Positions 6,383 through 13,131 of a DNA stretch of 15,578 nucleotides are shown one piece after another. The position numbers and the translations under genes were made by a program. The first letter of the stretch is position 1. Every line of letters starts with the position of its first letter. The stretch is taken from positions 1 to 15,578 of the forward strand of contig CAPNGW010000022.1 in NCBI GenBank assembly GCA_948665105.1, written 5' to 3'. The stretch is from an uncultured Lachnospiraceae bacterium (GTDB lineage: Bacteria > Bacillota > Clostridia > Lachnospirales > Lachnospiraceae). A model generated the notes under the pieces. It saw only the letters and a list, made by a program, of their open reading frames with translations, made no database searches and had not been told where the DNA came from.

Positions 6383-6922
6383 TTACTTGGCGAATGGCAT
6401 ATTGAACTGGGTCAATAATTCGCGGGCTTCTTCATCGGTCTTGGCAGTGGTTACGAAGATAACGTCCATGCCGCGCACCTTGTCAACCTTATCGTATTCG
6501 ATTTCCGGGAAAATAAGCTGCTCCTTGATACCCAGAGCATAGTTTCCTCTTCCGTCAAATGCGTTGGGGTTTACTCCACGGAAGTCACGCACACGGGGAA
6601 GTGCCAGGTTAATGAGACGGTCAACGAATTCATACATCTTCTCGCCCCTTAAGGTAACCTTACATCCGATGGACATGCCTTCTCTGATTTTGAAGTTGGC
6701 CACGGAGTTCTTTGCCTTGGTTACAACAGCCTTCTGTCCGGTGATGGTTTCCATATCCTTAATTGCAGCTTCCAGAAGCTTTGCATTTTCCTTGGCTTCG
6801 CCAACACCCATGTTGACAACTACTTTTTCCAGCTTCGGCACCTGCATCACATTTTTATATTCAAACTTCTTGACCATTGCGGGTACAATTTCATTTAAAT
6901 ATGTCTCTTTTAATCTACTCAA
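6383..6922 (-). CDS. rplE: Ribosomal protein L5 (uL5), TTG start
   Basis: This is a 5S rRNA-binding protein of the central protuberance that contacts P-site tRNA. It has 179 residues: SRLKETYLNEIVPAMVKKF at the N-terminus, VVVNMGVGEAKENAK, and the C-terminal FPEIEYDKVDKVRGMDV block. The start codon is TTG (6920-6922), not ATG. AGGAGG at 6932-6937 is 9 bases upstream, and the first residues align with the family N-terminus (xxRLKExY). The next ATG would delete 15 conserved residues. A TTG start in an otherwise ATG-dominated operon may lower initiation or depend on coupling to rplX, 24 bases upstream. Confidence 0.97.
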   Translation of the reverse strand: MSRLKETYLNEIVPAMVKKFEYKNVMQVPKLEKVVVNMGVGEAKENAKLLEAAIKDMETITGQKAVVTKAKNSVANFKIREGMSIGCKVTLRGEKMYEFVDRLINLALPRVRDFRGVNPNAFDGRGNYALGIKEQLIFPEIEYDKVDKVRGMDVIFVTTAKTDEEARELLTQFNMPFAK

Positions 6923-6946
6923 CTTGATGGACCTCCTCTCTCACGA

Positions 6947-7258
6947 TTAATCAATTACGTCGCCCGTAGCTTTGGCAAAACGTACTTTCTTGTCGCCGTC
7001 CATCTTGAATCCCACTCTGGTGGCGGTTCCTTTGTGAACGTACATTACATTTGAAATATCAATGGGTCCTTCCTGATGAACAATACCACCCTGCTGATTG
7101 GCCATGCTGGGCTTTGTGTGTTTGGTAATCATGTTGATTCCCTCCACCAATACGGTATTCTTCTTACTGTTTACAGCAAGCACCTTGCCTTCTTTATCTT
7201 TGTCTTTACCGGCGATAACCTTTACCAAATCGCCCTTTTTAATCTTCATGGTTGCCAT
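6947..7258 (-). CDS. rplX: Ribosomal protein L24 (uL24)
   Basis: This is an assembly-initiator protein of the 50S subunit that binds the 5' region of 23S rRNA. It has 103 residues with an N-terminal KOW motif, KKGDLVKVIAGKDKDKEGKV (7-26), followed by VLVEGINMITKHTKP and HQEGPIDISNVM. The Shine-Dalgarno TAGGAGG contains the rplN stop codon, and 7 bases separate AGGAGG from the ATG at 7258. The close spacing suggests coupled translation with L14. Confidence 0.97.
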   Translation of the reverse strand: MATMKIKKGDLVKVIAGKDKDKEGKVLAVNSKKNTVLVEGINMITKHTKPSMANQQGGIVHQEGPIDISNVMYVHKGTATRVGFKMDGDKKVRFAKATGDVID

Positions 7259-7269
7259 CTTGCTACCTC

Positions 7270-7638
7270 CTATAATACTTCCGGAGCTAAGGAAACAATT
7301 TTCATAAACTGCTTTTCACGAAGCTCTCTGGCAACTGGCCCAAAAATACGGGTTCCTCTGGGGGTCTTGTCATCCTTGATGATAACAGCCGCATTTTCGT
7401 CGAATCTGATATAGGAACCGTCTTTACGGCGTGCGCCTTTTACGGAACGAACTACCACAGCCTTCACCACATCACCTTTTTTAACAACACCGCCTGGCGT
7501 TGCATCTTTGACCGTAGCAGTGATAATGTCACCAATGTTTGCATATCTTCTTGTTGAGCCGCCCATAACACGAATGCACAGTAATTCTTTTGCTCCGGTG
7601 TTATCAGCGACTTTCAGTCTACTTTCCTGTTGTATCAT
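7270..7638 (-). CDS. rplN: Ribosomal protein L14 (uL14)
   Basis: This 50S protein at the subunit interface takes part in bridge B8 and is the docking site for the silencing factor RsfS. It has exactly the usual 122 residues: MIQQESRLKVADNTGAKELL at the start, the GSTRRYANIGDIITATVKDA block, and FDENAAVIIKDDKTPRGTRI. AAGGAGGCTGCC precedes the ATG. It follows rpsQ by 14 bases. Confidence 0.98.
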   Translation of the reverse strand: MIQQESRLKVADNTGAKELLCIRVMGGSTRRYANIGDIITATVKDATPGGVVKKGDVVKAVVVRSVKGARRKDGSYIRFDENAAVIIKDDKTPRGTRIFGPVARELREKQFMKIVSLAPEVL

Positions 7639-7652
7639 GCCGGCAGCCTCCT

Positions 7653-7907
7653 TTATTTCGCTCTCTCAACAATTTCAACAAGTCTCCATCTCTTATCCTT
7701 GGATAAAGGTCTTGTCTCCATTACTCTGACGGTATCACCGATTTTGCATTCGTTGTTCTCGTCATGTGCTTTTAATTTATAGGTTTTTTTAACGATTTTG
7801 TTGTACAGCGGATGTCTCACGTTGTCCTGGACTGCAATTACAACAGTCTTATCCATCTTATCACTTACAACTTTACCGGTCCGTGTTTTTCTAAGATTTC
7901 TTTCCAC
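7653..7907 (-). CDS. rpsQ: Ribosomal protein S17 (uS17), GTG start
   Basis: This is a primary 16S rRNA-binding protein with an OB fold. It has 84 residues: RNLRKTRTGKVVSDKMDKTV at the start and the signature GDTVRVMETRPLSKDKRWRL near the end. The start codon is GTG (7905-7907). AAAGGGG lies 9 bases before it and no ATG is suitably placed. It lies 23 bases after rpmC. Confidence 0.97.
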   Translation of the reverse strand: MERNLRKTRTGKVVSDKMDKTVVIAVQDNVRHPLYNKIVKKTYKLKAHDENNECKIGDTVRVMETRPLSKDKRWRLVEIVERAK

Positions 7908-7930
7908 GATTGTTTACCCCTTTCCTAGGA

Positions 7931-8140
7931 TTATTCCGCCGCGTTTGCTTTTTCAGTGATAATCGTCTGAATTCTGGCAATATTCTTTCTTACTTCTTTG
8001 ATTCTTCCGGTATTATCCAACTGGTTTGTCGCGTTCTGGAATCTTAAATTGAAAAGTTCTTTCTTGGCAGCAACCAAAAGCTCATTAAGCTCTGTTGCAG
8101 TTTTGGTCTTTAAATCTTCTACATATTTACTAGTTTTCAT
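7931..8140 (-). CDS. rpmC: Ribosomal protein L29 (uL29)
   Basis: This 50S protein lies near the exit tunnel beside L23, where trigger factor and SRP dock. It has 69 residues forming two helices; LKTKTATELNELLVAAKKEL and LFNLRFQNATNQLDNTGRIK are typical. The frame is open to a GTG at 8149, but that GTG lies inside the Shine-Dalgarno AAGGCGGTGA (8146-8155). The ATG at 8140, 5 bases downstream, is therefore the better start. It overlaps the end of rplP by 11 bases, implying coupled translation. Confidence 0.96.
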   Translation of the reverse strand: MKTSKYVEDLKTKTATELNELLVAAKKELFNLRFQNATNQLDNTGRIKEVRKNIARIQTIITEKANAAE

Positions 8141-8567
8141 TTGATTCACCGCCTTCTAAGTCTGCACGTGAAACTACTTTACATTTGCAAGGTAATTTAT
8201 GTGTAGCAAGACGTAACGCTTCACGGGCAATTTCTTCTGACACGCCGGAGATTTCGAACATCACGCGTCCCGGCTTCACAACAGCTACCCAATATTCCAA
8301 TGTTCCTTTACCGGAACCCATACGGGTCTCAGCCGGCTTGGTGGTTACGGGCTTATCCGGGAAAATCTTAATCCATACTTTACCGCCACGCTTAATGTAA
8401 CGGGTCATGGCAATACGGGCTGCCTCAATCTGGTTGGATTTAATCCAGCAGGGCTCCATAGCCACAATACCAAATTCGCCGTTTGTAATTTTATTTCCTC
8501 TCAACGCCTTGCCAGCCATGGAACCACGGAACTGTTTGCGGCGTTTTACTCTCTTTGGCATTAACAT
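8130..8567 (-). CDS. rplP: Ribosomal protein L16 (uL16)
   Basis: This 50S protein organises the A-site side of the peptidyl transferase centre. It has 145 residues: the basic start MLMPKRVKRRKQFRGSMAGK, then GEFGIVAMEPCWIKSNQIEA, WIKIFPDKPVTTKPAETRMG and the GKGTLEYWVAVVKPGRVMFE block. The ATG overlaps the rpsC stop by one base (TAATG). A second in-frame ATG at 8561 could also serve. The 3' end overlaps rpmC by 11 bases. Confidence 0.97.
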   Translation of the reverse strand: MLMPKRVKRRKQFRGSMAGKALRGNKITNGEFGIVAMEPCWIKSNQIEAARIAMTRYIKRGGKVWIKIFPDKPVTTKPAETRMGSGKGTLEYWVAVVKPGRVMFEISGVSEEIAREALRLATHKLPCKCKVVSRADLEGGESNEN

Positions 8568-9223
8568 TATTTATCGCTCCCTTCCTTTGCTGCCTTTGTT
8601 GGAAGTATTTCGCCCTTGTAGATCCAAACCTTAACGCCCAGCTTGCCGTAGGTGGTATCTGCTTCAGCGAAACCATAATCGATATCTGCTCTTAATGTCT
8701 GAAGGGGAATGGTACCCTCAGAGTAGAACTCGGTACGTGCAATGTCTGCTCCTCCGAGACGTCCGGAAACGGCGCTCTTAATCCCCATCGCTCCGGCCTT
8801 CATGCTTCTGGACATGCAGGACTTCATTGCCCGGCGGAAAGATACACGGTTCTCAAGCTGCAGAGCAATATTCTCTGCCACCAGCTGCGCATCCTTGTCC
8901 GGTCTCTTTACTTCCTTGATGTCAACCACCAGCTTCTTGTCAACCATCTTCTGAAGCTCAGCTTTCACCTTCTCAATCTCAGCTCCGCCCTTTCCGATTA
9001 CCACACCGGGCTTTGCTGTGTAAAGAATCACCTTTACGCGGTCAGAGGCACGCTCGATTTCGATCTTGGAAACTCCGGCGCTGTATAATTTCTTCTTCAG
9101 AAATGTTCTGATGTTATAGTCTTCTACTAAAAAGTCTGCGAAGTCTCCTTCTGCATACCATTTAGAGTCCCAATCCTTAATTACACCGACTCTTAAGCCA
9201 TGAGGATTCACTTTCTGTCCCAT
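8567..9223 (-). CDS. rpsC: Ribosomal protein S3 (uS3)
   Basis: This 30S protein lies at the mRNA entry channel and forms part of the ribosomal helicase with S4 and S5. It has 218 residues: GQKVNPHGLRVGVIKDWDSK at the start, a type II KH domain with the GKGG loop at 77-80, and the C-terminal domain with GRLGGADIARTEFYSEGTIP. ATG 9223 is chosen because AGGAGG sits 6 bases upstream and overlaps the rplV stop. The frame extends to 9244, but those seven residues are encoded by the end of rplV and the ribosome binding site. Confidence 0.97.
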   Translation of the reverse strand: MGQKVNPHGLRVGVIKDWDSKWYAEGDFADFLVEDYNIRTFLKKKLYSAGVSKIEIERASDRVKVILYTAKPGVVIGKGGAEIEKVKAELQKMVDKKLVVDIKEVKRPDKDAQLVAENIALQLENRVSFRRAMKSCMSRSMKAGAMGIKSAVSGRLGGADIARTEFYSEGTIPLQTLRADIDYGFAEADTTYGKLGVKVWIYKGEILPTKAAKEGSDK

Positions 9224-9233
9224 GTTTGCCCTC

Positions 9234-9620
9234 CTATCTTTCATTCAGCACAATTGTAATGTGGCTCATTCTCTTTTCGATTCTGTAAGCCCTGCCCTGT
9301 GCTCTCGGTCTGATTCTCTTCATTGTAGGACCTTTATTTGCGTAACACTCCTCAATATAAAGGTTCTCTGCGTTCAGCCCACAGTTGTTCTCTGCGTTGG
9401 CGATTGCAGACTTTAATAATTTCTCTATCAGGCTTGATGCGTATCTGGGGTTGTATGCCAGGATACCAAGCGCAGTCTGTACATCCTTGCCGCGGATTGC
9501 ATCCAGTACGAAGCAAGCCTTCTGAACCGACACTCTGGCGTAGGATAGCTTTGCCGAAGGTCTGGTGTCTTTTTGTGCATTTCTTTCTCTCTTAATCTGA
9601 CTTCTATGTCCTTTAGCCAT
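9234..9620 (-). CDS. rplV: Ribosomal protein L22 (uL22)
   Basis: This 50S protein has a beta-hairpin that lines the exit tunnel near the macrolide site. It has 128 residues: a basic N-terminal stretch, AKLSYARVSVQKACFVLDAI, the AIANAENNCGLNAENLYIEE block, and the tip of the tunnel hairpin in GPTMKRIRPRAQGRAYRIEK. No insertion or deletion is evident in the hairpin, the place where macrolide-resistance changes usually fall. It lies 29 bases after rpsS, and the stop codon is inside the rpsC ribosome binding site region. Confidence 0.97.
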   Translation of the reverse strand: MAKGHRSQIKRERNAQKDTRPSAKLSYARVSVQKACFVLDAIRGKDVQTALGILAYNPRYASSLIEKLLKSAIANAENNCGLNAENLYIEECYANKGPTMKRIRPRAQGRAYRIEKRMSHITIVLNER

Positions 9621-9649
9621 GGATAAAACCTCCTTTCAACTTCTTATGA

Positions 9650-9931
9650 TTAACGAACCCTTGATTTCTTTTCGTCTTTTCCATGTCCTCTATAGGTTCT
9701 GGTTGCCACAAACTCACCCAGCTTGTGTCCAACCATGTCTTCTGTAACGTATACAGGTACATGCTTTCTTCCGTCATGAACAGCAAATGTATGTCCTACA
9801 AACTGCGGAAAGATTGTGGAACGGCGGGACCAGGTCTTAATCACCTGTTTGCCTCCTGCTGCGTTCATGGCATCTACTTTTTTCAGCAGACTTGCATCTG
9901 CAAACGGTCCTTTTTTCAGTGAACGAGCCAT
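9650..9931 (-). CDS. rpsS: Ribosomal protein S19 (uS19)
   Basis: This 30S head protein contacts the 50S subunit through the central protuberance. It has 93 residues: ARSLKKGPFADASLLKKVDA at the start, IKTWSRRSTIFPQFVGHTFA, and the basic C-terminal KLGEFVATRTYRGHGKDEKK. It sits 14 bases after rplB, the normal S10-operon order L2-S19-L22. Confidence 0.97.
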   Translation of the reverse strand: MARSLKKGPFADASLLKKVDAMNAAGGKQVIKTWSRRSTIFPQFVGHTFAVHDGRKHVPVYVTEDMVGHKLGEFVATRTYRGHGKDEKKSRVR

Positions 9932-9945
9932 AACTGATACCCTCC

Positions 9946-10791
9946 TTATTTCATTGCCTTACCGTCGCGTCTTCTTACGATAAGCTTGTTAGATTGTTTA
10001 TTCTTCTTTCTTGTCTTCAAGCCAAGAGCCGGTTTGCCCCAGGGTGTGCTGGGACCTGGACGTCCGATTCCGGTCTTGCCTTCACCACCACCGTGAGGAT
10101 GGTCGTTGGGGTTCATTACGGAGCCGCGAACAGTAGGTCTAAAGCCCATGTGACGCTTACGTCCTGCTTTACCAATGTTTACAAGGTTGTGCTCTGCATT
10201 GCCTACAACACCAACGGTTGCTCTGCAGATAATCGGTACCATTCTCATTTCACCGGAGGGAAGTCTCAAGGTGGCGTATTTCCCTTCCTTCGCCATCAGC
10301 TGTGCGCTGTTACCGGCGGAACGAACCAGCTGGCCGCCCTTGCCGGGATGTAACTCAATGTTGTGTACCTGAGTACCTACCGGAATGTTTTCCAGAGGTA
10401 AGCAGTTACCGCTTCTTACTTCTGCCTCCGGTCCGTTCATAACCTTCATGCCGTCGGTTAATCCTTCCGGTGCAAGGATGTATGCCTTCTCACCGTCTGC
10501 ATAACAGATTAATGCGATGTTGGCGGTCCGGTTGGGATCGTACTCGATACCAATTACCGTTGCCGGAATGCCATCCTTTTTGTTTCTCTTAAAGTCAATG
10601 ATTCTGTATTTTCTTCTGGAACCGCCTCCGCGATGCCGTACTGTGATTTTACCCTGATTGTTACGACCAGAATTCTTCTGCAAGGATACCAGCAGGGATT
10701 TCTCCGGTGTGCTCTTGGTAATCTCAGAAAAATCGGAACCGGTCATATGTCTTCTGGAAGGTGTATATGGGTTATATGTCTTAATTCCCAT
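9946..10791 (-). CDS. rplB: Ribosomal protein L2 (uL2)
   Basis: This large 50S protein is required for subunit association and for peptidyl transferase assembly. It has 281 residues: GIKTYNPYTPSRRHMTGSDF at the start, an OB fold and SH3-like barrel through the middle, and the C-terminal signature VMNPNDHPHGGGEGKTGIGR with its conserved histidine. ATG 10791 is preceded by AAAGGAG at 10799-10805. The frame happens to stay open to 10971, but the extra 60 residues read through the repeat element in the rplW-rplB gap and do not resemble L2. The 212-bp gap upstream is the largest between any two genes inside the cluster. Confidence 0.97.
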   Translation of the reverse strand: MGIKTYNPYTPSRRHMTGSDFSEITKSTPEKSLLVSLQKNSGRNNQGKITVRHRGGGSRRKYRIIDFKRNKKDGIPATVIGIEYDPNRTANIALICYADGEKAYILAPEGLTDGMKVMNGPEAEVRSGNCLPLENIPVGTQVHNIELHPGKGGQLVRSAGNSAQLMAKEGKYATLRLPSGEMRMVPIICRATVGVVGNAEHNLVNIGKAGRKRHMGFRPTVRGSVMNPNDHPHGGGEGKTGIGRPGPSTPWGKPALGLKTRKKNKQSNKLIVRRRDGKAMK

Positions 10792-10859
10792 TGTTGTTCT
10801 CCTTTCAATTGTTGCCAATAAGTTTATTATCGTACTTTTCTGTACATATTCGCCGATAA

Positions 10860-10976
10860 GCAGAGTGTTGTGGATGCGCGAAACAGTTTTGGCTGCTTGC
10901 AGATATAAACTGTTTTGTGCAGACACATAAGCGTGCAACGCGACCGAGGAAGCGAAGCTTCCGAGGTGCACTCTGC
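10860..10976. repeat. Bounded palindromic element between rplW and rplB
   Basis: The 8-bp inverted repeats gcagagtg (10860-10867) and cactctgc (10969-10976) bound a 117-bp non-coding segment within the 212-bp gap 10792-11003. Inside are two further stem-loops. AAACAGTTT (10881-10889) pairs with AAACTGTTT (10907-10915) around an inner CTGC-TT-GCAG. GTGCA (10933-10937) pairs with TGCAC (10967-10971), enclosing GGAAGC (10948-10953) paired with GCTTCC (10957-10962). The 11-mer at 10869-10879 recurs reverse-complemented at 48-58. It encodes no protein of its own. It looks like a small mobile or dispersed palindromic repeat, which is inference, and no target duplication is obvious. Confidence 0.5.
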
Positions 10977-11003
10977 GCTGAAGCTCACGCTGCGAACGAC
11001 CAC

Positions 11004-11303
11004 CTACAGTCCAGCAAAAATCTCAATATCCTTGCTGTCCTCAGTGAGCTGAACAATGGCCTTTTTGGTTTTGGCGGTCTTGCCCACTACCATGCCACGT
11101 CTCTTTTTCTTGCCGCCGATATTTAAGGTGTTCACGCTTTTTACCTTGGTGCCCTCAAACATTTTCTCAACAGCATCCTTAATCATGGTCTTGTTTGCTT
11201 CCGGGTGTACCAGAAATGTGTATTTCTTTTCTCCCATGGCATTCATGCTCTTCTCTGTAATCACCGGTTTGAGGATTACATCATAATATTGTACGCTTGC
11301 CAT
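11004..11303 (-). CDS. rplW: Ribosomal protein L23 (uL23)
   Basis: This 50S protein at the exit of the peptide tunnel is the docking site for trigger factor and SRP. It has 99 residues: YYDVILKPVITEKSMNAMGE near the start, KYTFLVHPEANKTMIKDAVE, and the basic extended loop KKKRRGMVVGKTAKTKKAIV. Its ATG overlaps the rplD stop by one base (TAATG), so translation is probably coupled to L4. It is followed by the unusual 212-bp gap. Confidence 0.97.
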   Translation of the reverse strand: MASVQYYDVILKPVITEKSMNAMGEKKYTFLVHPEANKTMIKDAVEKMFEGTKVKSVNTLNIGGKKKRRGMVVGKTAKTKKAIVQLTEDSKDIEIFAGL

Positions 11304-11923
11304 TATGCATACACCTCCTCGATGGTTGCAACAGCAGCCTTGGTAACCACTACTGTGTCATATTTCAAAATGTCATATACATTGATGGTGTTGGTCAGGG
11401 CGGTCTTCACTGCAGGGATGTTCCGGGCAGACATTACCACGTTCTGATCGTTATCGTTTAAGACTACCAGGGCCTTGTTGACCTTCAGGTTATTAAGAAC
11501 CTCCTGGAATTTCTTTGTCTTAATCTCTTCCATCTTCAGCTCATCCACTACGATAAACTTGTTGTCGTTTACCCTGGATGTCAGAGCAGACTTTAATGCC
11601 GCTCTCTTTTCCTTCTTATTCAGCTTAAAGCTGTAGTCTCTCGGTGTGGGAGCGAATACCACTCCACCGCCGGTCCACTGGGGAGCACGGATGGAGCCCT
11701 GTCTTGCATGTCCGGTTCCTTTCTGTCTCCAGGGTTTTCTTCCGCCGCCGCTAACCTCGGAGCGTGTCTTTGCCTTCTGTGTGCCCTGACGGTTATTGGC
11801 AAGCTGCTGAACCACTGCCATGTGTACTAAGTGTTCATTTATCGTTACGCCAAATACGGCATCGTTCAGTTCAAGGCTTCCTACTTCTTTGCCTTCCATA
11901 TTAAAAACAGCTACGTTAGCCAT
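11303..11923 (-). CDS. rplD: Ribosomal protein L4 (uL4)
   Basis: This 50S assembly protein has an extended loop that lines the exit tunnel. In E. coli it is also the feedback regulator of the S10 operon. It has 206 residues: NVAVFNMEGKEVGSLELNDA at the start, the tunnel loop RSEVSGGGRKPWRQKGTGHA followed by RQGSIRAPQWTGGGVVFAP, and a Rossmann-like C-terminal part. The loop appears intact. It follows rplC by 28 bases. Whether it acts on the structured rpsJ leader upstream is untested. Confidence 0.97.
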   Translation of the reverse strand: MANVAVFNMEGKEVGSLELNDAVFGVTINEHLVHMAVVQQLANNRQGTQKAKTRSEVSGGGRKPWRQKGTGHARQGSIRAPQWTGGGVVFAPTPRDYSFKLNKKEKRAALKSALTSRVNDNKFIVVDELKMEEIKTKKFQEVLNNLKVNKALVVLNDNDQNVVMSARNIPAVKTALTNTINVYDILKYDTVVVTKAAVATIEEVYA

Positions 11924-11951
11924 GTTTAGTTCCTCCTTTCCTACTTAAGCT

Positions 11952-12635
11952 CTATCTTGCGACTTTTACAGCTTCCTTAATTGTCACTAAAGATTTCTTG
12001 GGTCCGGGTACGGCGCCTTTAACCAGTAACAGGTTCTTCTCGGCGTCCACCTTGACGATTTCTAAGTTCTGAATGGTGATTCTTCTGCTTCCCATGTGTC
12101 CGGGCATCTTCTTGCCCTTGAACACCTTGCTGGGGCTGGAGCAGGCACCATTGGAACCGGCGTGACGATGGAATTTGGAGCCGTGAGCCATAGGTCCTCT
12201 GGACTGTCCATGTCTCTTGATAGCGCCCTGGAATCCTTTTCCCTTGGAAATTGCGGTGGCATCTACTTTGTCGCCTTCTGCGAAGATGTCAGCCTTAATC
12301 TCATCGGTCAGATTATAGTCAGCGGCATTCTCAAGCTTAAACTCCCGGACAAAACGCTTGCTGGTCACACCTGCTTTGGCAAAATGTCCCTTCTCAGCTT
12401 TGTTCACACCGTGTCTGTTTCTGATTTCTTTCTTGCCGGCTGCGTCTTTGTTCACAATCTTTTCCTTCTTGTCAACAAATCCAACCTGCACTGCGCTATA
12501 TCCGTCGTTCTCCACAGTTTTAATCTGTGTCACAACGCAAGGACCAGCCTGTAATACAGTAACCGGAGTCAGAACTCCGTCTGCATTGAAGATTTGAGTC
12601 ATTCCGACTTTGGTAGCTAAGATCGCTTTCTTCAT
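11952..12635 (-). CDS. rplC: Ribosomal protein L3 (uL3)
   Basis: This early 50S assembly protein has a loop that reaches the peptidyl transferase centre. It has 227 residues, somewhat longer than the usual 205-215. The extra length appears to lie in the region around residues 60-105. Signatures are ILATKVGMTQIFNADGVLTP, AISKGKGFQGAIKRHGQSRG and SPSKVFKGKKMPGHMGSRRI. The glutamine that PrmB methylates in E. coli L3 aligns with a non-glutamine residue here (GSNGACSS). ATG 12635 is used because GGAGGG lies just upstream. The open extension to 12674 adds 13 residues without a suitable Shine-Dalgarno. It is separated from rpsJ by 178 bp. Confidence 0.96.
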   Translation of the reverse strand: MKKAILATKVGMTQIFNADGVLTPVTVLQAGPCVVTQIKTVENDGYSAVQVGFVDKKEKIVNKDAAGKKEIRNRHGVNKAEKGHFAKAGVTSKRFVREFKLENAADYNLTDEIKADIFAEGDKVDATAISKGKGFQGAIKRHGQSRGPMAHGSKFHRHAGSNGACSSPSKVFKGKKMPGHMGSRRITIQNLEIVKVDAEKNLLLVKGAVPGPKKSLVTIKEAVKVAR

Positions 12636-12663
12636 TTCTTTCCCTCCTGTTTTCTCTACAGCG

Positions 12664-12697
12664 GAACGCTTCATGCCTTAGGGCAGCGGACGCGTTC
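12664..12697. repeat. Stem-loop in rpsJ-rplC gap
   Basis: GAACGC (12664-12669) pairs with GCGTTC (12692-12697), enclosing TGCC (12674-12677) paired with GGCA (12682-12685) around ttag. In rplC mRNA this folds about 10-15 bases before the GGAGGG site and leaves that site free. The rest of the 178-bp gap (12636-12813) shows no gene, clear promoter or terminator. The gap is wider than the other spacers in this cluster, apart from the rplW-rplB one. Confidence 0.4.
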
Positions 12698-12813
12698 ATC
12701 CTAGAACAGTTGCCATGAAAATGTTATCTTCATATTAACCCTTCAGGATATCACTTTTTACATAGAAGCGGGCACCAGCATCAGGCCTTGCTTTCGCTTT
12801 GTGCTCTGCTTTT

Positions 12814-13131
12814 CTACTTTTGTTTCATTTTGATATCAATGTACACACCTGCGGGCATCTCCAGTCTGGATAATGCGTCTACCGTCTTCTGTGTCGGTGT
12901 GATGATATCGATGAGCCTCTTGTGGGTTCTCTGCTCAAACTGCTCCCGGGAATCCTTGTACTTGTGAACAGCTCTTAAGATGGTAACTACTTCCTTCTTG
13001 GTGGGAAGGGGTACCGGTCCGCTCACCTGTGATCCGTTCTTCTTTACAGTTTCGATGATTTTCTTCGCAGATGCATCCACCAGCTGATGGTCATATGCCT
13101 TCAGTGTGATTCTCATTACTTGACTTGCCAT
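12814..13131 (-). CDS. rpsJ: Ribosomal protein S10 (uS10, NusE)
   Basis: This 30S head protein also acts as NusE in transcription antitermination with NusB. It has 105 residues: VMRITLKAYDHQLVDASAKK at the start, VSGPVPLPTKKEVVTILRAV, and the C-terminal DIITPTQKTVDALSRLEMPA, all invariant S10 features. AAGGAGG lies 11 bases upstream of the ATG, with an unusual T7 run between. It is the first gene of the cluster, downstream of a 225-nt structured leader. A leader segment (13241-13251) is complementary to the start region, as described in the findings. Confidence 0.97.
   Translation of the reverse strand: MASQVMRITLKAYDHQLVDASAKKIIETVKKNGSQVSGPVPLPTKKEVVTILRAVHKYKDSREQFEQRTHKRLIDIITPTQKTVDALSRLEMPAGVYIDIKMKQK

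Noticed and set aside
10792..10971. A 60-residue N-terminal extension of L2 in the same open frame
   Set aside because: AAAGGAG lies directly before ATG 10791, the L2 family starts there, and the extension reads through inverted repeats.
12636..12674. An upstream ATG for rplC at 12674
   Set aside because: It has no properly spaced Shine-Dalgarno, and the extra 13 residues are not part of L3.
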